Below are positions 7,777-14,603 of a stretch of 16,410 bases of DNA, in pieces (positions within the stretch are counted from its first letter, which is position 1; the number at the start of each line of letters is the position of its first letter). Source of the stretch: Pseudomonadota bacterium (lineage in GTDB: Bacteria > Pseudomonadota > Gammaproteobacteria > Steroidobacterales > Steroidobacteraceae); NCBI GenBank assembly GCA_021808035.1, contig JAKBCG010000014.1, forward strand, positions 1 through 16,410, given 5' to 3'. A program made the position numbers and the translations under genes. The notes beneath the pieces were generated by a model, which saw only the letters and a program-made list of their open reading frames with translations, was not told where the DNA came from and ran no database searches.

Positions 7777-8673
7777 CTATGCCGACGCGACCGGCGGCCG
7801 CGCCGCCTCCCCCGGCACCAGCGCCGAGCGCAGCATCGCGACCGCCGCGTAGGCGATCACACCGGTGACCGCCCAGCGCATCAACGTCAGGTGTGCGCCG
7901 AGCATCTTCACGAGCGGGAACGCGGCGATCACGCCGACCAGCCCGCCGAGCGTGAGGCCGACCGCGACGGCCGGCGCGAATCGGCCCGAGCGGATGAAGC
8001 CGAGGCTCGCGACCGGTATCAATACGCCGTCGCTCGCCATCATGACCGGATACGCCGCGATCGGGTTCATTCCGAGCAGGGCGAGCAGCGCCATCGACGG
8101 CGCGTAGTTGCCGATTCCCGCGCACATCAGCGCGCCGAGGACGAAGTTCGCCGCGACCGCGAAGGCGAACTTCCAGCCATGCAGCGCCATGGCGGTGCCG
8201 GTCGGCGGGACGATGCCGAGGTTCGTCATCGTGAAGAACCCGGCGGCGAGCACCAGGGCGGCCCCCATCACGAACTGGATCAACCGGCGCGGCATCCGGC
8301 TGACGATCCCGGCACCGACCCAGGCACCGGCGCCGGCCGCGATCACCATCGCCATCAGGAGTGCCGGCTCGACCGGGATGACGCTGATGAACAGCGCGGA
8401 ACTGAGCAGGATCCCGACGGAATTGCCGACGTTCAAGGTACCGGGAATCAACTCGTCCGGCGGATGCCCGCGCAGCTTGAAGGCTGCGGTGATCTGCGCG
8501 TAATTCCCAATCCCGAGCGTATCGAGAAAGCTCGTCACCGCCCCGATCCAAAGATCGCTCGCGACCGGACGGACCGGCCAGCGGCACCGCCGGGTGGCCG
8601 AGACCCAGGCGACGACGACGGCGATCTCGACGATCACGAGGCAGGCATAGACGACCACGAGCGCTGCGGGCAT
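7777..8673 (-). CDS. TauE/SafE (TSUP) family membrane exporter
   Basis: A 298-residue polytopic membrane protein with about eight hydrophobic segments. It carries the two-repeat layout of TSUP anion exporters: GAVTSFLDTLGIGNYA and a later GALMCAGIGNYAPSMALLALLGMNP resemble each other and occupy the G-x-x-x-G-x-G-N/G positions of the repeats. TSUP members export sulfite, sulfonates or organosulfur anions; which one applies here cannot be told. An AGAGGA ribosome site precedes the start at 8673. The gene is divergent from the amidohydrolase, with 104 bases between the starts that must hold both promoters. The downstream Usp gene may be expressed with it or separately. Confidence 0.85.
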   Translation of the reverse strand: MPAALVVVYACLVIVEIAVVVAWVSATRRCRWPVRPVASDLWIGAVTSFLDTLGIGNYAQITAAFKLRGHPPDELIPGTLNVGNSVGILLSSALFISVIPVEPALLMAMVIAAGAGAWVGAGIVSRMPRRLIQFVMGAALVLAAGFFTMTNLGIVPPTGTAMALHGWKFAFAVAANFVLGALMCAGIGNYAPSMALLALLGMNPIAAYPVMMASDGVLIPVASLGFIRSGRFAPAVAVGLTLGGLVGVIAAFPLVKMLGAHLTLMRWAVTGVIAYAAVAMLRSALVPGEAARPPVASA

Positions 8674-8777
8674 GGTGTTCCTCTGCGGACCCGACTCGAA
8701 CTTATCACACCGCCGAGAGTAGGATACGCGGACCCGAACAACGATCTCAAAGACTGGCCGGGAGGGGTGCTCGCACC

Positions 8778-10634
8778 ATGAACGACTCGAATCGTCGGGA
8801 ACCGTCGGACCATGGCCGCACGATGGTCCGAGGACTGATCGTCGCGGTGATGCTGGGCATCGCCGCTCCCGCCGTCGCGGCGCCGGTCACGGCCGCCGCA
8901 CCCGCGGACACGGTGCTCGAGCACGGATTCATCTATACGGTGGATCGTGAGAACAGCGTCCGGCAGGCCGTCGCGATCCGCGGTGGCTACCTCGTCTACG
9001 TCGGGACGGACGAAGGCGTGCGCCGCTTCATCGGCAAGCGGACGAAAATCATCGATCTGCATGGCAGAATGGTGATGCCCGGAATCATCGATGCGCACAA
9101 CCACGCGGTTTTCGCCGGGATGCAGCTCACCGGTTGCGACCTTCACTATGCGCAGCTGACGGTCGCGGAGTTGCAGCACGCGATTCAGGCCTGCCTCGAC
9201 CGGACGCGCTCGAAGGAGCCGAACACCTACCTGCAGGTGTGGAATTGGTACCAGGAGGCGATGCGACCCTCGGGCGTCAAGGTCACCAAGGCCGATCTCG
9301 ACGTGTTGAAGACGCGCCGCCCGATCGTCGTTCAATCGTCCTTCGGACACACGACGCTCGCGAATTCACGGGCGATCGCGTTGGCCGGCATTACCCGCAC
9401 GACGCCGGATCCACGCGCGGGCCATATCGATCGCGACGCGTCCGGTGAACCGACGGGCACGTTCGAGGACGCGGCTCAGGCGCTCGTCTACAAGGCGATG
9501 CCGGCGCCGACCGCCCGCGACATCCGCGACTCGGCCGAGGCCGCGCTGGCTGCGATGCGCCGGCAAGGTGAGACCGCGTTCATGTTGCAGATCGCGACCC
9601 GGGCGGACATCCAGGCGTTCACGACGCTGCGCAAGGAAGGACGGCTCACCGCGCGGGCCTACATGGCGCCAGACATCTCGCCCGACGCGATGGTCGGAGA
9701 TCCCCGGATCGCGGTCCGGCGCATCCTCGCCCTCAAGGATCAGTACGACACCGGGGCGATCGAACCGTCACCGCCGAATCTTTGGGTGCGCAATGCGGGC
9801 GAACTCTTCCAGGACGGCGTGCAGCAATATCCGGAGGAGACCGCGAGCTTGCTGAGCCCTTACCTCGTGAACAAGGGCACCCGGCAGAAGCCCGACTGGG
9901 TGCCTGGAACCTGGAGCGGTCCCGCCCCCTATACGCCCGCGAAGCCGTTCGAGCACTTGTTGCTCGCGCTCGCGAACGCCGGGATCGAGCCGGAGGTCCA
10001 CGCGATCGGCGATCGTGCGATCCGCCATACGCTGAACGCCTACGCCTACGTCCGCGCGCATCTGCATGGCCGCGACGTGCGACTCGAGATCGCACACGCC
10101 GAAATCGTCGCGCCGTCGGACATTCCTCGCTTCAAGACATTGAACGTGATTCCCGACATGGCCTTCCAATGGGCGAAGCCGGGTCCGGATTCGCTCGACA
10201 CGTCGCAGGACTACATCGGCATCGCACGCAGCAACCGGCAGGAACCGGAAGGGTATTTCGACCAGATCGGCGTACCGGTCGCGCAGGGTAGCGACTGGCC
10301 CGTCGATCCGCTGGAAACCTGGTTCGACCTGCAGGTGCTGCTGACACGCAAGGGCGACTGGCAGTTCTGGCAACACCTGGGACCGAAGTATCAAGGTCGA
10401 TTCGGCACCGTTCCGGTCGTGCCCCTGAAGGACGGCATCCGGTTCTTGACGATCAATGGAGCCTACGCGCTGCATAGCGAGCGGTGGATCGGGTCGCTGG
10501 AGAAGGGGAAGCTCGCGGACCTGATCGTGCTCGACCGGAACCTGTTCAAGACGCCGGTCGACCGGATCGAGGACACGAAGGTGCTGCTGACGATGGTCGG
10601 TGGCAAGACCGTGCACCACGAGGCGCCGTTCTAG
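8778..10634 (+). CDS. Exported YtcJ-type amidohydrolase (Amidohydro_3)
   Basis: A 618-residue metal-dependent hydrolase with a cleavable-looking signal: MVRGLIVAVMLGIAAPAVAAP at residues 16-36, preceded by a polar stretch. The metal-site motif DAHNH (His107, His109) follows GRMVMPGII. Later come SFGHTTLANS, EVHAIGDRAI and IAHAEIV with further histidines, and QGSDWPVDP with the conserved Asp. This is the order seen in YtcJ/N-substituted formamide deformylase-like proteins; members act on varied amide, carbamate or ester bonds. The closing ADLIVLDRNLF segment is the usual end of the composite beta domain. ATG 8778 is favoured by GGGAGG about 12 bases before it, but ATG 8823 would give a more compact signal peptide. 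A periplasmic location is inferred. Confidence 0.9.
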   Translation: MNDSNRREPSDHGRTMVRGLIVAVMLGIAAPAVAAPVTAAAPADTVLEHGFIYTVDRENSVRQAVAIRGGYLVYVGTDEGVRRFIGKRTKIIDLHGRMVMPGIIDAHNHAVFAGMQLTGCDLHYAQLTVAELQHAIQACLDRTRSKEPNTYLQVWNWYQEAMRPSGVKVTKADLDVLKTRRPIVVQSSFGHTTLANSRAIALAGITRTTPDPRAGHIDRDASGEPTGTFEDAAQALVYKAMPAPTARDIRDSAEAALAAMRRQGETAFMLQIATRADIQAFTTLRKEGRLTARAYMAPDISPDAMVGDPRIAVRRILALKDQYDTGAIEPSPPNLWVRNAGELFQDGVQQYPEETASLLSPYLVNKGTRQKPDWVPGTWSGPAPYTPAKPFEHLLLALANAGIEPEVHAIGDRAIRHTLNAYAYVRAHLHGRDVRLEIAHAEIVAPSDIPRFKTLNVIPDMAFQWAKPGPDSLDTSQDYIGIARSNRQEPEGYFDQIGVPVAQGSDWPVDPLETWFDLQVLLTRKGDWQFWQHLGPKYQGRFGTVPVVPLKDGIRFLTINGAYALHSERWIGSLEKGKLADLIVLDRNLFKTPVDRIEDTKVLLTMVGGKTVHHEAPF

Positions 10635-10754
10635 GTCTCGCGGCGCTAAGTATATGTGCCGATGGCGCAGTGGCTCGGTTTGAGCGAAGCTCTACGCGGC
10701 ACCCGTGGCTTCGAGTGGCCATTTTGCGAAGGTTCATCGCAGGGAGAGAGCATC

Positions 10755-11723
10755 ATGCGCGCATTGATCTTGGCCGCTTCGTTGGCCGTCGGGGTGAGCC
10801 TCGCGTCGACGGCTTCGGCGCAGATTGGCATCAGCGTCAATCTGCCCGGTATCAGCATCGGATTGAACCTGCCGGCATACCCCAATTTCGTGCCGGTGCC
10901 CGGCTACCCCGTCTACTACGCGCCGCAAGTCGACTCGAATCTGTTCTTCTACGATGGCCTGTATTGGGTCTTTGCCGGTGACAATTGGTACGCGAGTTCC
11001 TGGTACAACGGCCCCTGGGACCGGGTCGATCCCGGCTATGTGCCCTATTTCGTACTGCGCGTGCCGATCGTTTATTACCGGCGACCACCCACCTATTTTC
11101 GGCAATGGGACCGCCGGGAGCCGCCACGCTGGGGACAATATTGGGGTCCCCGCTGGGAGCAGCAGCACCGTGATTGGGATCGGTGGGATCGCGCGCGTGA
11201 GCCGGCTCGCGCGCCGCTGCCGCTCTATCAACGACAGTTTCCGCGCGATCGGTACCCCAACCCAAACGAGCAGCGTGCGCTGCAACAGCGGCATTACCGT
11301 TACCAGCCACACGAAACCGTGGACCGCCGGATGCTGACCGCGCCGCCAGCGCCAGCGCGGCAGCCGCAGCGAGTCCAGCAGCCGCAGCGAGTCCAGCAGC
11401 CGCAGCGATTCCAGCAACAGCAGCGATTCCAGCAGCAGCAGCGATTCCAGCAGCAGCAGCGATTCCAGCAGCAGCAGCGATTCCAGCAGCAGCAGCGATT
11501 CCAGCAGCAGCAGCGCACCCAACAGCAACAGCGACCGCAAGGCCAGCAATGGTCCCCACGCGGACCGCAGCAGCGGCCGGCGCCGCAACAGCAGCAACGA
11601 CCGATGCGCCAACAAGGCGCTCGGCCCATGCCGCCGCCGAACCGTCAAGCGCCGCGCGGGCAGGGCAACCCGAATCGAGGCAACGCGGGTCGGCAACCAC
11701 ATCCCGGTGGCCCACCGAATTGA
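10755..11723 (+). CDS. Secreted W/Y-rich protein with Arg/Gln-rich repeat tail
   Basis: A 322-residue protein of unknown function. A signal peptide is clear (MRALILAASLAVGVSLASTASA, then QIGISV). Residues about 24-160 form an aromatic-rich domain with FYDGLYWVFAGDNWY, SSWYNGPWDRVDPGYVP, RRPPTYFRQW and PPRWGQYWG. I know similar secreted proteins in Proteobacteria, always as hypothetical proteins. From residue 206 the tail consists of a six-residue repeat (R-F-Q-Q-Q-Q and variants), then a P/Q/R-rich end. The start at 10755 is supported by AGGGAG and by the signal peptide. The tail is strongly basic and probably disordered. Long antisense frames over this gene are shadows of its biased codon use. 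It follows the amidohydrolase after 120 bases, but a functional link is not evident. Confidence 0.85.
   Translation: MRALILAASLAVGVSLASTASAQIGISVNLPGISIGLNLPAYPNFVPVPGYPVYYAPQVDSNLFFYDGLYWVFAGDNWYASSWYNGPWDRVDPGYVPYFVLRVPIVYYRRPPTYFRQWDRREPPRWGQYWGPRWEQQHRDWDRWDRAREPARAPLPLYQRQFPRDRYPNPNEQRALQQRHYRYQPHETVDRRMLTAPPAPARQPQRVQQPQRVQQPQRFQQQQRFQQQQRFQQQQRFQQQQRFQQQQRFQQQQRTQQQQRPQGQQWSPRGPQQRPAPQQQQRPMRQQGARPMPPPNRQAPRGQGNPNRGNAGRQPHPGGPPN
11370..11531 (+). repeat. In-frame 18-base tandem repeat, 9 units
   Basis: Nine head-to-tail units of 18 bases each encode R-x-Q-Q-x-Q. Units 1-2 read R-V-Q-Q-P-Q, units 3-8 read R-F-Q-Q-Q-Q and unit 9 reads R-T-Q-Q-Q-Q; a tenth degenerate unit (RPQGQQ) follows. 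Units 4-8 are identical at the base level (CGATTCCAGCAGCAGCAG), which points to recent expansion by slippage. Because the period is a multiple of three, copy-number change keeps the frame. Confidence 0.95.
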
Positions 11724-11952
11724 CTGACGCGCGCTGATCGCGAGCACGAACCCGCCACGAGGCCATCGGTCCGCCAATGTGCGCGGACGTACCGATCTCG
11801 TATCGACGATCGTCTGACATTTGGATCGTGAGTCCGCGTATCGATCCCATCGCGTCGCGGATCGTCGGCATTCCGAATTCCGATGATGCCGTGACCGCTG
11901 AACGATCCGGCGGCTGATCGATCGACCACCGAACCCCCATGAGGACGCGCCC
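11724..11952. other. Intergenic spacer
   Basis: No gene is supported. It contains scattered short dyads, such as CGGCAT near 11868 with ATGCCG near 11888, but no clear promoter or terminator. A GAGGA ahead of 11953 serves the next gene. Confidence 0.4.
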
Positions 11953-12292
11953 ATGAATACGATCTCCTTGCCACTGATAATCGCTGCGGCGGTCGTGATC
12001 AGCGTGTTGGTAAAGCAATCCGCGAGGCTCAAGCTGCGCTGGAGAGCGCGTCGAGCACCTCGTCATCACGCCGTTGAGCCCGACCGAGGCGGCACGGTTC
12101 AGTGACGCGTGGAACGTGCTGCAGGGCCATTTCGTCGACCACCCCACCGGAACCGTCGCCCAAGCGGACCGGTTGATCCGTGAGTTGATGCTGAAGCGCG
12201 GCTACCCGGTGGCCGATTTCGAGCGCCGCGCCGCCGACATCTCGGTTGACCATCCTGCCGTCGTGGAGAACTACCGGGCGGCGCATGCCTGA
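11953..12292 (+). pseudogene. Frame-broken small membrane protein, conserved hypothetical family
   Basis: The pieces of one family are spread over three frames. From ATG 11953 (GAGGA ribosome site) the first frame gives MNTISLPLIIAAAVVISVLVK, an N-terminal membrane helix, but stops at 12105. The third frame then gives GKAIREAQAALES (about 12009-12047). The second frame gives ERVEHLVITPLSP (from about 12044) and continues through RFSDAWNVLQGHFVDHP, ADRLIRELMLKRGYPVADF and AADISVDHPAVVENYR to the stop at 12292. The last segments are the highly conserved core of a hypothetical family whose intact members I recall as one protein with an N-terminal helix, a short linker containing a segment like FGPEYDR, and this core. 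That linker segment is missing here. Two frame changes plus a deletion fit a decayed gene; sequencing error is the alternative. Confidence 0.6.
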
Positions 12293-12309
12293 GCACGGTA
12301 TAAAATCGG

Positions 12310-12693
12310 ATGGAACGCGGTCCATGGATTCGGCGAAGGTCGCTAGGACACCGCGTTCGGACCCTTCCAGGCGAGCAGCCACTCGAGCGTGACGCAACGC
12401 CGAGCGATGCGCGGCGCATCGATGCACAGTACGGTCTCAAGCCCGTCATCGACAGCGGCTTGGCCGCCGGCCAGACCGGCGGCCCGGAGGGCGTTCAATT
12501 CCGCGCAGTGCAGTGCCCGTATTGCGGCGAGCGCTTCGAGACCCAACTTGACACCAGCGCGGGCTCCACGCGCTACGTCGAGGCCTGCCAGATCCCCCCG
12601 GGGGGCCAGATCTGCTGCCAGCCGATCGAATTCCGCCTCGATGTCGACCCTGCTGGCGTACTGCAGGCGCTAACGACGTTGCGCGGCGATTAG
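12310..12693 (+). CDS. CPXCG-motif cysteine-rich (zinc-ribbon-like) protein, start uncertain
   Basis: The C-terminal 62 residues (from about 12508) match the CPXCG small cysteine-rich family: VQCPYCGERFETQLDTSAGSTRYVE, then a Cys-Gln and Cys-Cys-Gln-Pro-Ile segment and EFRLDVD. The paired Cys-x-x-Cys and C...CC positions probably bind zinc; function is unknown. Family members are usually about 60-70 residues. Here the only in-frame ATG (12310) gives 127 residues with a non-conserved arginine-rich front, while the expected start region, a few codons before the motif, has no ATG. GTG 12508 and TTG 12460 are alternatives; GGAGGG at 12486-12491 is 16 bases before the GTG. A six-residue insertion, IPPGGQ, splits the usually tight C-Q-x-C-C segment. 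The gene may be altered in function or decaying. Confidence 0.7.
   Translation: MERGPWIRRRSLGHRVRTLPGEQPLERDATPSDARRIDAQYGLKPVIDSGLAAGQTGGPEGVQFRAVQCPYCGERFETQLDTSAGSTRYVEACQIPPGGQICCQPIEFRLDVDPAGVLQALTTLRGD
12588..12612. repeat. Direct repeat flanking a C6G6 palindrome inside the CPXCG gene
   Basis: CCAGATC occurs at 12588-12594 and again at 12606-12612, offset by 18 bases. Between and overlapping them, six C (12594-12599) are followed by six G (12600-12605), a perfect 12-base palindrome. Removing one 18-base unit restores the usual C-Q-I-C-C-Q-P-I protein motif. Confidence 0.85.
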
Positions 12694-12706
12694 CCGCGTA
12701 GCCGCG

Positions 12707-12741
12707 TCGGCGAAGATCGACTCCCGACCGATCATCGCCGA
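12707..12741. terminator. Strong hairpin after the CPXCG gene, without T-run
   Basis: TCGGCGAAGATCG (12707-12719) pairs with CGATCATCGCCGA (12729-12741) over 13 positions with one A-A mismatch, around a 9-base loop. It starts 13 bases after the stop codon. No T-run follows, so it may act as a transcript-end stabiliser rather than an intrinsic terminator. Confidence 0.35.
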
Positions 12742-12855
12742 GTCACGGGTGGCTGATGGCGTTCATCTCGGCTGGTTTCGCAACGCCGGGACCGAATTGG
12801 TTCTAGACTATGAAGGCCCGGCACGGGCGACGTCACCACGGCGGGAGGAGAGCCC

Positions 12856-12963
12856 ATGAGCAAAGGTAACGAGCGCAAGAAAGAGCAGAAGAAGAAGCCC
12901 GCGAAGAACCTCATGGAAAAGCGCGCGGCGAAGGCCGAGAAGCGCGAACAGAAGAAGCGGTAG
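12856..12963 (+). CDS. Small lysine-rich protein, 35 residues
   Basis: ATG at 12856 follows GGGAGGAG (12843-12850) at good spacing and opens a 35-residue frame: MSKGNERKKEQKKKPAKN, then LMEKRAAKAEKREQKKR and a stop. The protein is extremely basic (mostly Lys, Arg, Glu, Gln), with no hydrophobic core, and is probably helical or disordered. Similar tiny MSKGN-starting lysine-rich proteins occur in many Proteobacteria as hypotheticals. Nucleic-acid or ribosome binding is only a guess from charge. A hairpin terminator candidate follows at 13031-13051, so it is probably a single-gene transcript. Confidence 0.7.
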   Translation: MSKGNERKKEQKKKPAKNLMEKRAAKAEKREQKKR

Positions 12964-13030
12964 GGAAAACGTCGAGCGCCGATGGCACGACCGACCCCCC
13001 TGGGAACGTCGGCGTCTCCGAGCGTTCCGC

Positions 13031-13051
13031 GACCGCGAACGTGTCGCGGTC
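13031..13051 (+). terminator. Candidate intrinsic terminator of the small basic gene
   Basis: GACCGCGA (13031-13038) and TCGCGGTC (13044-13051) form a perfect 8-base-pair GC-rich stem with a 5-base loop, followed by TTTCGCATT. The T-run is short, so it is a weak but plausible intrinsic terminator, 68 bases after the stop at 12963. Confidence 0.5.
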
Positions 13052-13115
13052 TTTCGCATTCACGCGAATCGAGTTGCGACCCGTGCTTGTGGTAGACGCA
13101 GGCGGGTTTGTTTCC

Positions 13116-13217
13116 GTCCTGGTCGCCCGCATGTACGACGGTCAGCGACTCGAGCTTCAGATCATGCATCGCCAAGCGCGTCGATGGTGTCAGCGTCGGA
13201 GCGACCGTACGTTTGAC
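13116..13217 (-). pseudogene. C-terminal remnant of a second AAA/DUF4143 ATPase
   Basis: The minus frame reads VKRTVAPTLTPST, then RLAMHDLKLESLTVVHAGDQ. This lines up with the end of the intact ATPase next door (IKRADAPKMTPSMGSALDDLELHRLLVVYPGS): the K-R...A-P-x-x-T-P-S and D-L-x-L-x-x-L-x-V-V segments correspond. Here it is closed by a stop just before the first residue shown (13220-13218), and after HAGDQ the expected last strand is lost. It is closer to another branch of the family, which ends in V-V-H-A-G-x-x-x-F-x-L, than to the neighbour, so it is probably the relic of a different copy rather than a recent duplicate. Confidence 0.65.
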
Positions 13218-13385
13218 CTAGAAGCCCGGCCTCAGAACGCGCGCTACTCCCAAAACTCCGGGATTTCCTGTTGGCATGTGACGGATTTACCGTCAAATAC
13301 ACCGTCAATTGATCAGTAGCAATCGAAAACGTCGGTATTATCTATTGCCGATCCATGCCGCCGTGAAGGCTACTGTGCCGCATCG
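13218..13385. other. Spacer with ACCGTCA direct repeats
   Basis: No gene. It contains TTACCGTCA (13287-13295) and ACACCGTCA (13299-13307), 12 bases apart. The first also forms a TGACGG/CCGTCA dyad (13279-13284 with 13290-13295). Similar motifs recur at 14652-14672. These look like the short repeats that tyrosine integrases bind at island ends, an inference from pattern only. Confidence 0.35.
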
Positions 13386-14534
13386 TCAAGCCAGTTCGGC
13401 CACGCACTGCGCCAGCGACATCACTTCCACCTTGGGACGAAGGGTATATCGCACCGAACCAGGGTAAACCACCAACAGCCGATGCAATTCCAGGTCGTCG
13501 AGTGCCGAACCCATCGACGGCGTCATCTTCGGTGCATCTGCCCGCTTTATCTCGATTCCAATACGCCGCCCATTCAGAAACAACAACAGGTCGAGTTCTG
13601 CGCCAGCCTGTGTCCGCCAGTAATAGGTCTTGGCCTTGGTTAGGTGAGCGAGAAGTTGCTCGATGACAAAACCCTCCCATGATCCGCCGACCACGGGATG
13701 CCCTTCAAGCTGTCGGCGGTCGCCAACGCCGAGCAGCGTATGCAGCAGTCCCGAATCCCGAATGTAAACTTTCGGGGATTTAACCAACCGTTTACCGACG
13801 TTCTCGAACCAAGGCTCAAGGACACGCACCACAAGCGCGCCGGACAAGGCGTCGAGATGGCGTTTCACTGTCGTATGAGCCTCCCCCAGGGATCGCCCAA
13901 TCTCCGAGCTATTCCAAATCCCACCTGAGTAATGGGCGGTCATTGTCCAGAATCTGCGCATGGTGCCCGAGGGCACTTGCACCCCGAGTTGAGCCAAATC
14001 GCGTTCGAGGAACGTGCGGATAAAATCCTCGCGCCATGCGGTACTCGCCGCTTCCGTTCGCGCCAGGAACGAGCGCGGGAAGCCGCCTCTTAACCACAAG
14101 CGGTTGAGATCCGGGCGACCGATCTCTTCAAGCGTGAATCCGGCCATCTCGACAATGGCAAGCCGGCCTGCCAGAGTTTCGGAACTTTGGCGTAGTAACT
14201 CGGGTGATGCACTGCCCAGAATGAGGAAACGCGCTCGAATGGGCTTGCGGTCCAACAATACCCTGAGAATCGGGAAGAGATCGGGATGACGCTGAACCTC
14301 ATCAATCACGACAAGTCCGCGCAATTGCTCGAGCGCCGTCATGGGCTCGAACAGGCGGGCCAGGTCGACAGGATTTTCCAGATCGAAATAAGTGCTCTTC
14401 GAGGAACTTGCAAGCTGCCGGGCGAGAGTAGTCTTGCCGCACTGACGTGGACCGATCAGCGCTACCGCAGGACTGGATCTTAGCGCAGCGCGCAGCCTCT
14501 CCGAGAGCTGTGGTCGCTTAAGCATACCTCGCAT
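13386..14534 (-). CDS. AAA-family ATPase with DUF4143 domain
   Basis: A 382-residue P-loop ATPase. The Walker A motif is GPRQCGKTTLA (about 28-38) and Walker B is LVVIDE (74-79), followed by the family-typical VQRHPDLFPILR. LILGSASPELL is the sensor strand. The C-terminal half is DUF4143, and near the end GAELDLLLFLNGRRIGIEIKR has the D...E-x-K spacing of a restriction-endonuclease-like fold. The family is abundant in mobile or accessory DNA, often with palindromes at the promoter; its role is unknown. I chose the ATG complementary to 14532-14534, with GGAG about 10 bases before it; ATG 14525 is the alternative. A perfect inverted repeat directly abuts the start. It sits between two ACCGTCA repeat clusters in the guaA accessory block. 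Confidence 0.9.
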   Translation of the reverse strand: MRGMLKRPQLSERLRAALRSSPAVALIGPRQCGKTTLARQLASSSKSTYFDLENPVDLARLFEPMTALEQLRGLVVIDEVQRHPDLFPILRVLLDRKPIRARFLILGSASPELLRQSSETLAGRLAIVEMAGFTLEEIGRPDLNRLWLRGGFPRSFLARTEAASTAWREDFIRTFLERDLAQLGVQVPSGTMRRFWTMTAHYSGGIWNSSEIGRSLGEAHTTVKRHLDALSGALVVRVLEPWFENVGKRLVKSPKVYIRDSGLLHTLLGVGDRRQLEGHPVVGGSWEGFVIEQLLAHLTKAKTYYWRTQAGAELDLLLFLNGRRIGIEIKRADAPKMTPSMGSALDDLELHRLLVVYPGSVRYTLRPKVEVMSLAQCVAELA

Positions 14535-14555
14535 ATTGAGCGGTCTCCGCTCAAT
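14535..14555. promoter_or_regulatory. Perfect inverted repeat at the ATPase start (operator candidate)
   Basis: ATTGAGCGG (14535-14543) and CCGCTCAAT (14547-14555) are exact reverse complements, separated by TCT. On the coding strand the repeat ends at the base just before the ATG and contains the ribosome-binding GGAG. A protein bound here, or the RNA hairpin itself, would block translation initiation or transcription, so autoregulation is a reasonable inference. Confidence 0.6.
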
Positions 14556-14577
14556 TTTCAATGTCCACTTTAACCCA

Positions 14578-14603
14578 TCACTCCCACTCAATTGTCTCCG
14601 GCA
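14578..14603 (-). other. Duplicate of the guaA 3' end (att-like site)
   Basis: On the minus strand this reads codons for P-E-T-I-E-W-E-stop, matching the last residues of GuaA (P-A-T-I-E-W-E-stop at 15867-15892). The last 12 bases, including the stop (TCACTCCCACTC on the plus strand, 14578-14589 and 15867-15878), are identical; the rest differs mostly at silent positions. Because the 3' end of guaA is a known integration hotspot, this is most simply an attachment-site copy left by an integrated island. Confidence 0.6.

Noticed and set aside
11370..11549. Regular repeat considered as a CRISPR array
   Set aside because: Units are contiguous, in frame, without spacers, and encode a protein repeat.
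10734..12147. Minus-strand frames of about 430 residues over the secreted repeat protein
   Set aside because: Their Leu- or Ala-rich repeats are the complement of the CAG-rich tandem repeat; no start signal or family match.
12343..12546. Minus frame over the CPXCG gene front (ending in a RRCVTLEWLLAWKG segment)
   Set aside because: It looks protein-like in places, but I recognise no family, it has no ribosome site, and it overlaps the CPXCG core.
13246..13252. ACTCCCA as a third copy of the guaA att core
   Set aside because: Only 7 bases match and the following sequence diverges; too weak to annotate as a feature.
13041..13319. Plus-strand frame of 92 residues
   Set aside because: It is antisense to the ATPase remnant and overlaps the terminator hairpin; no motif.
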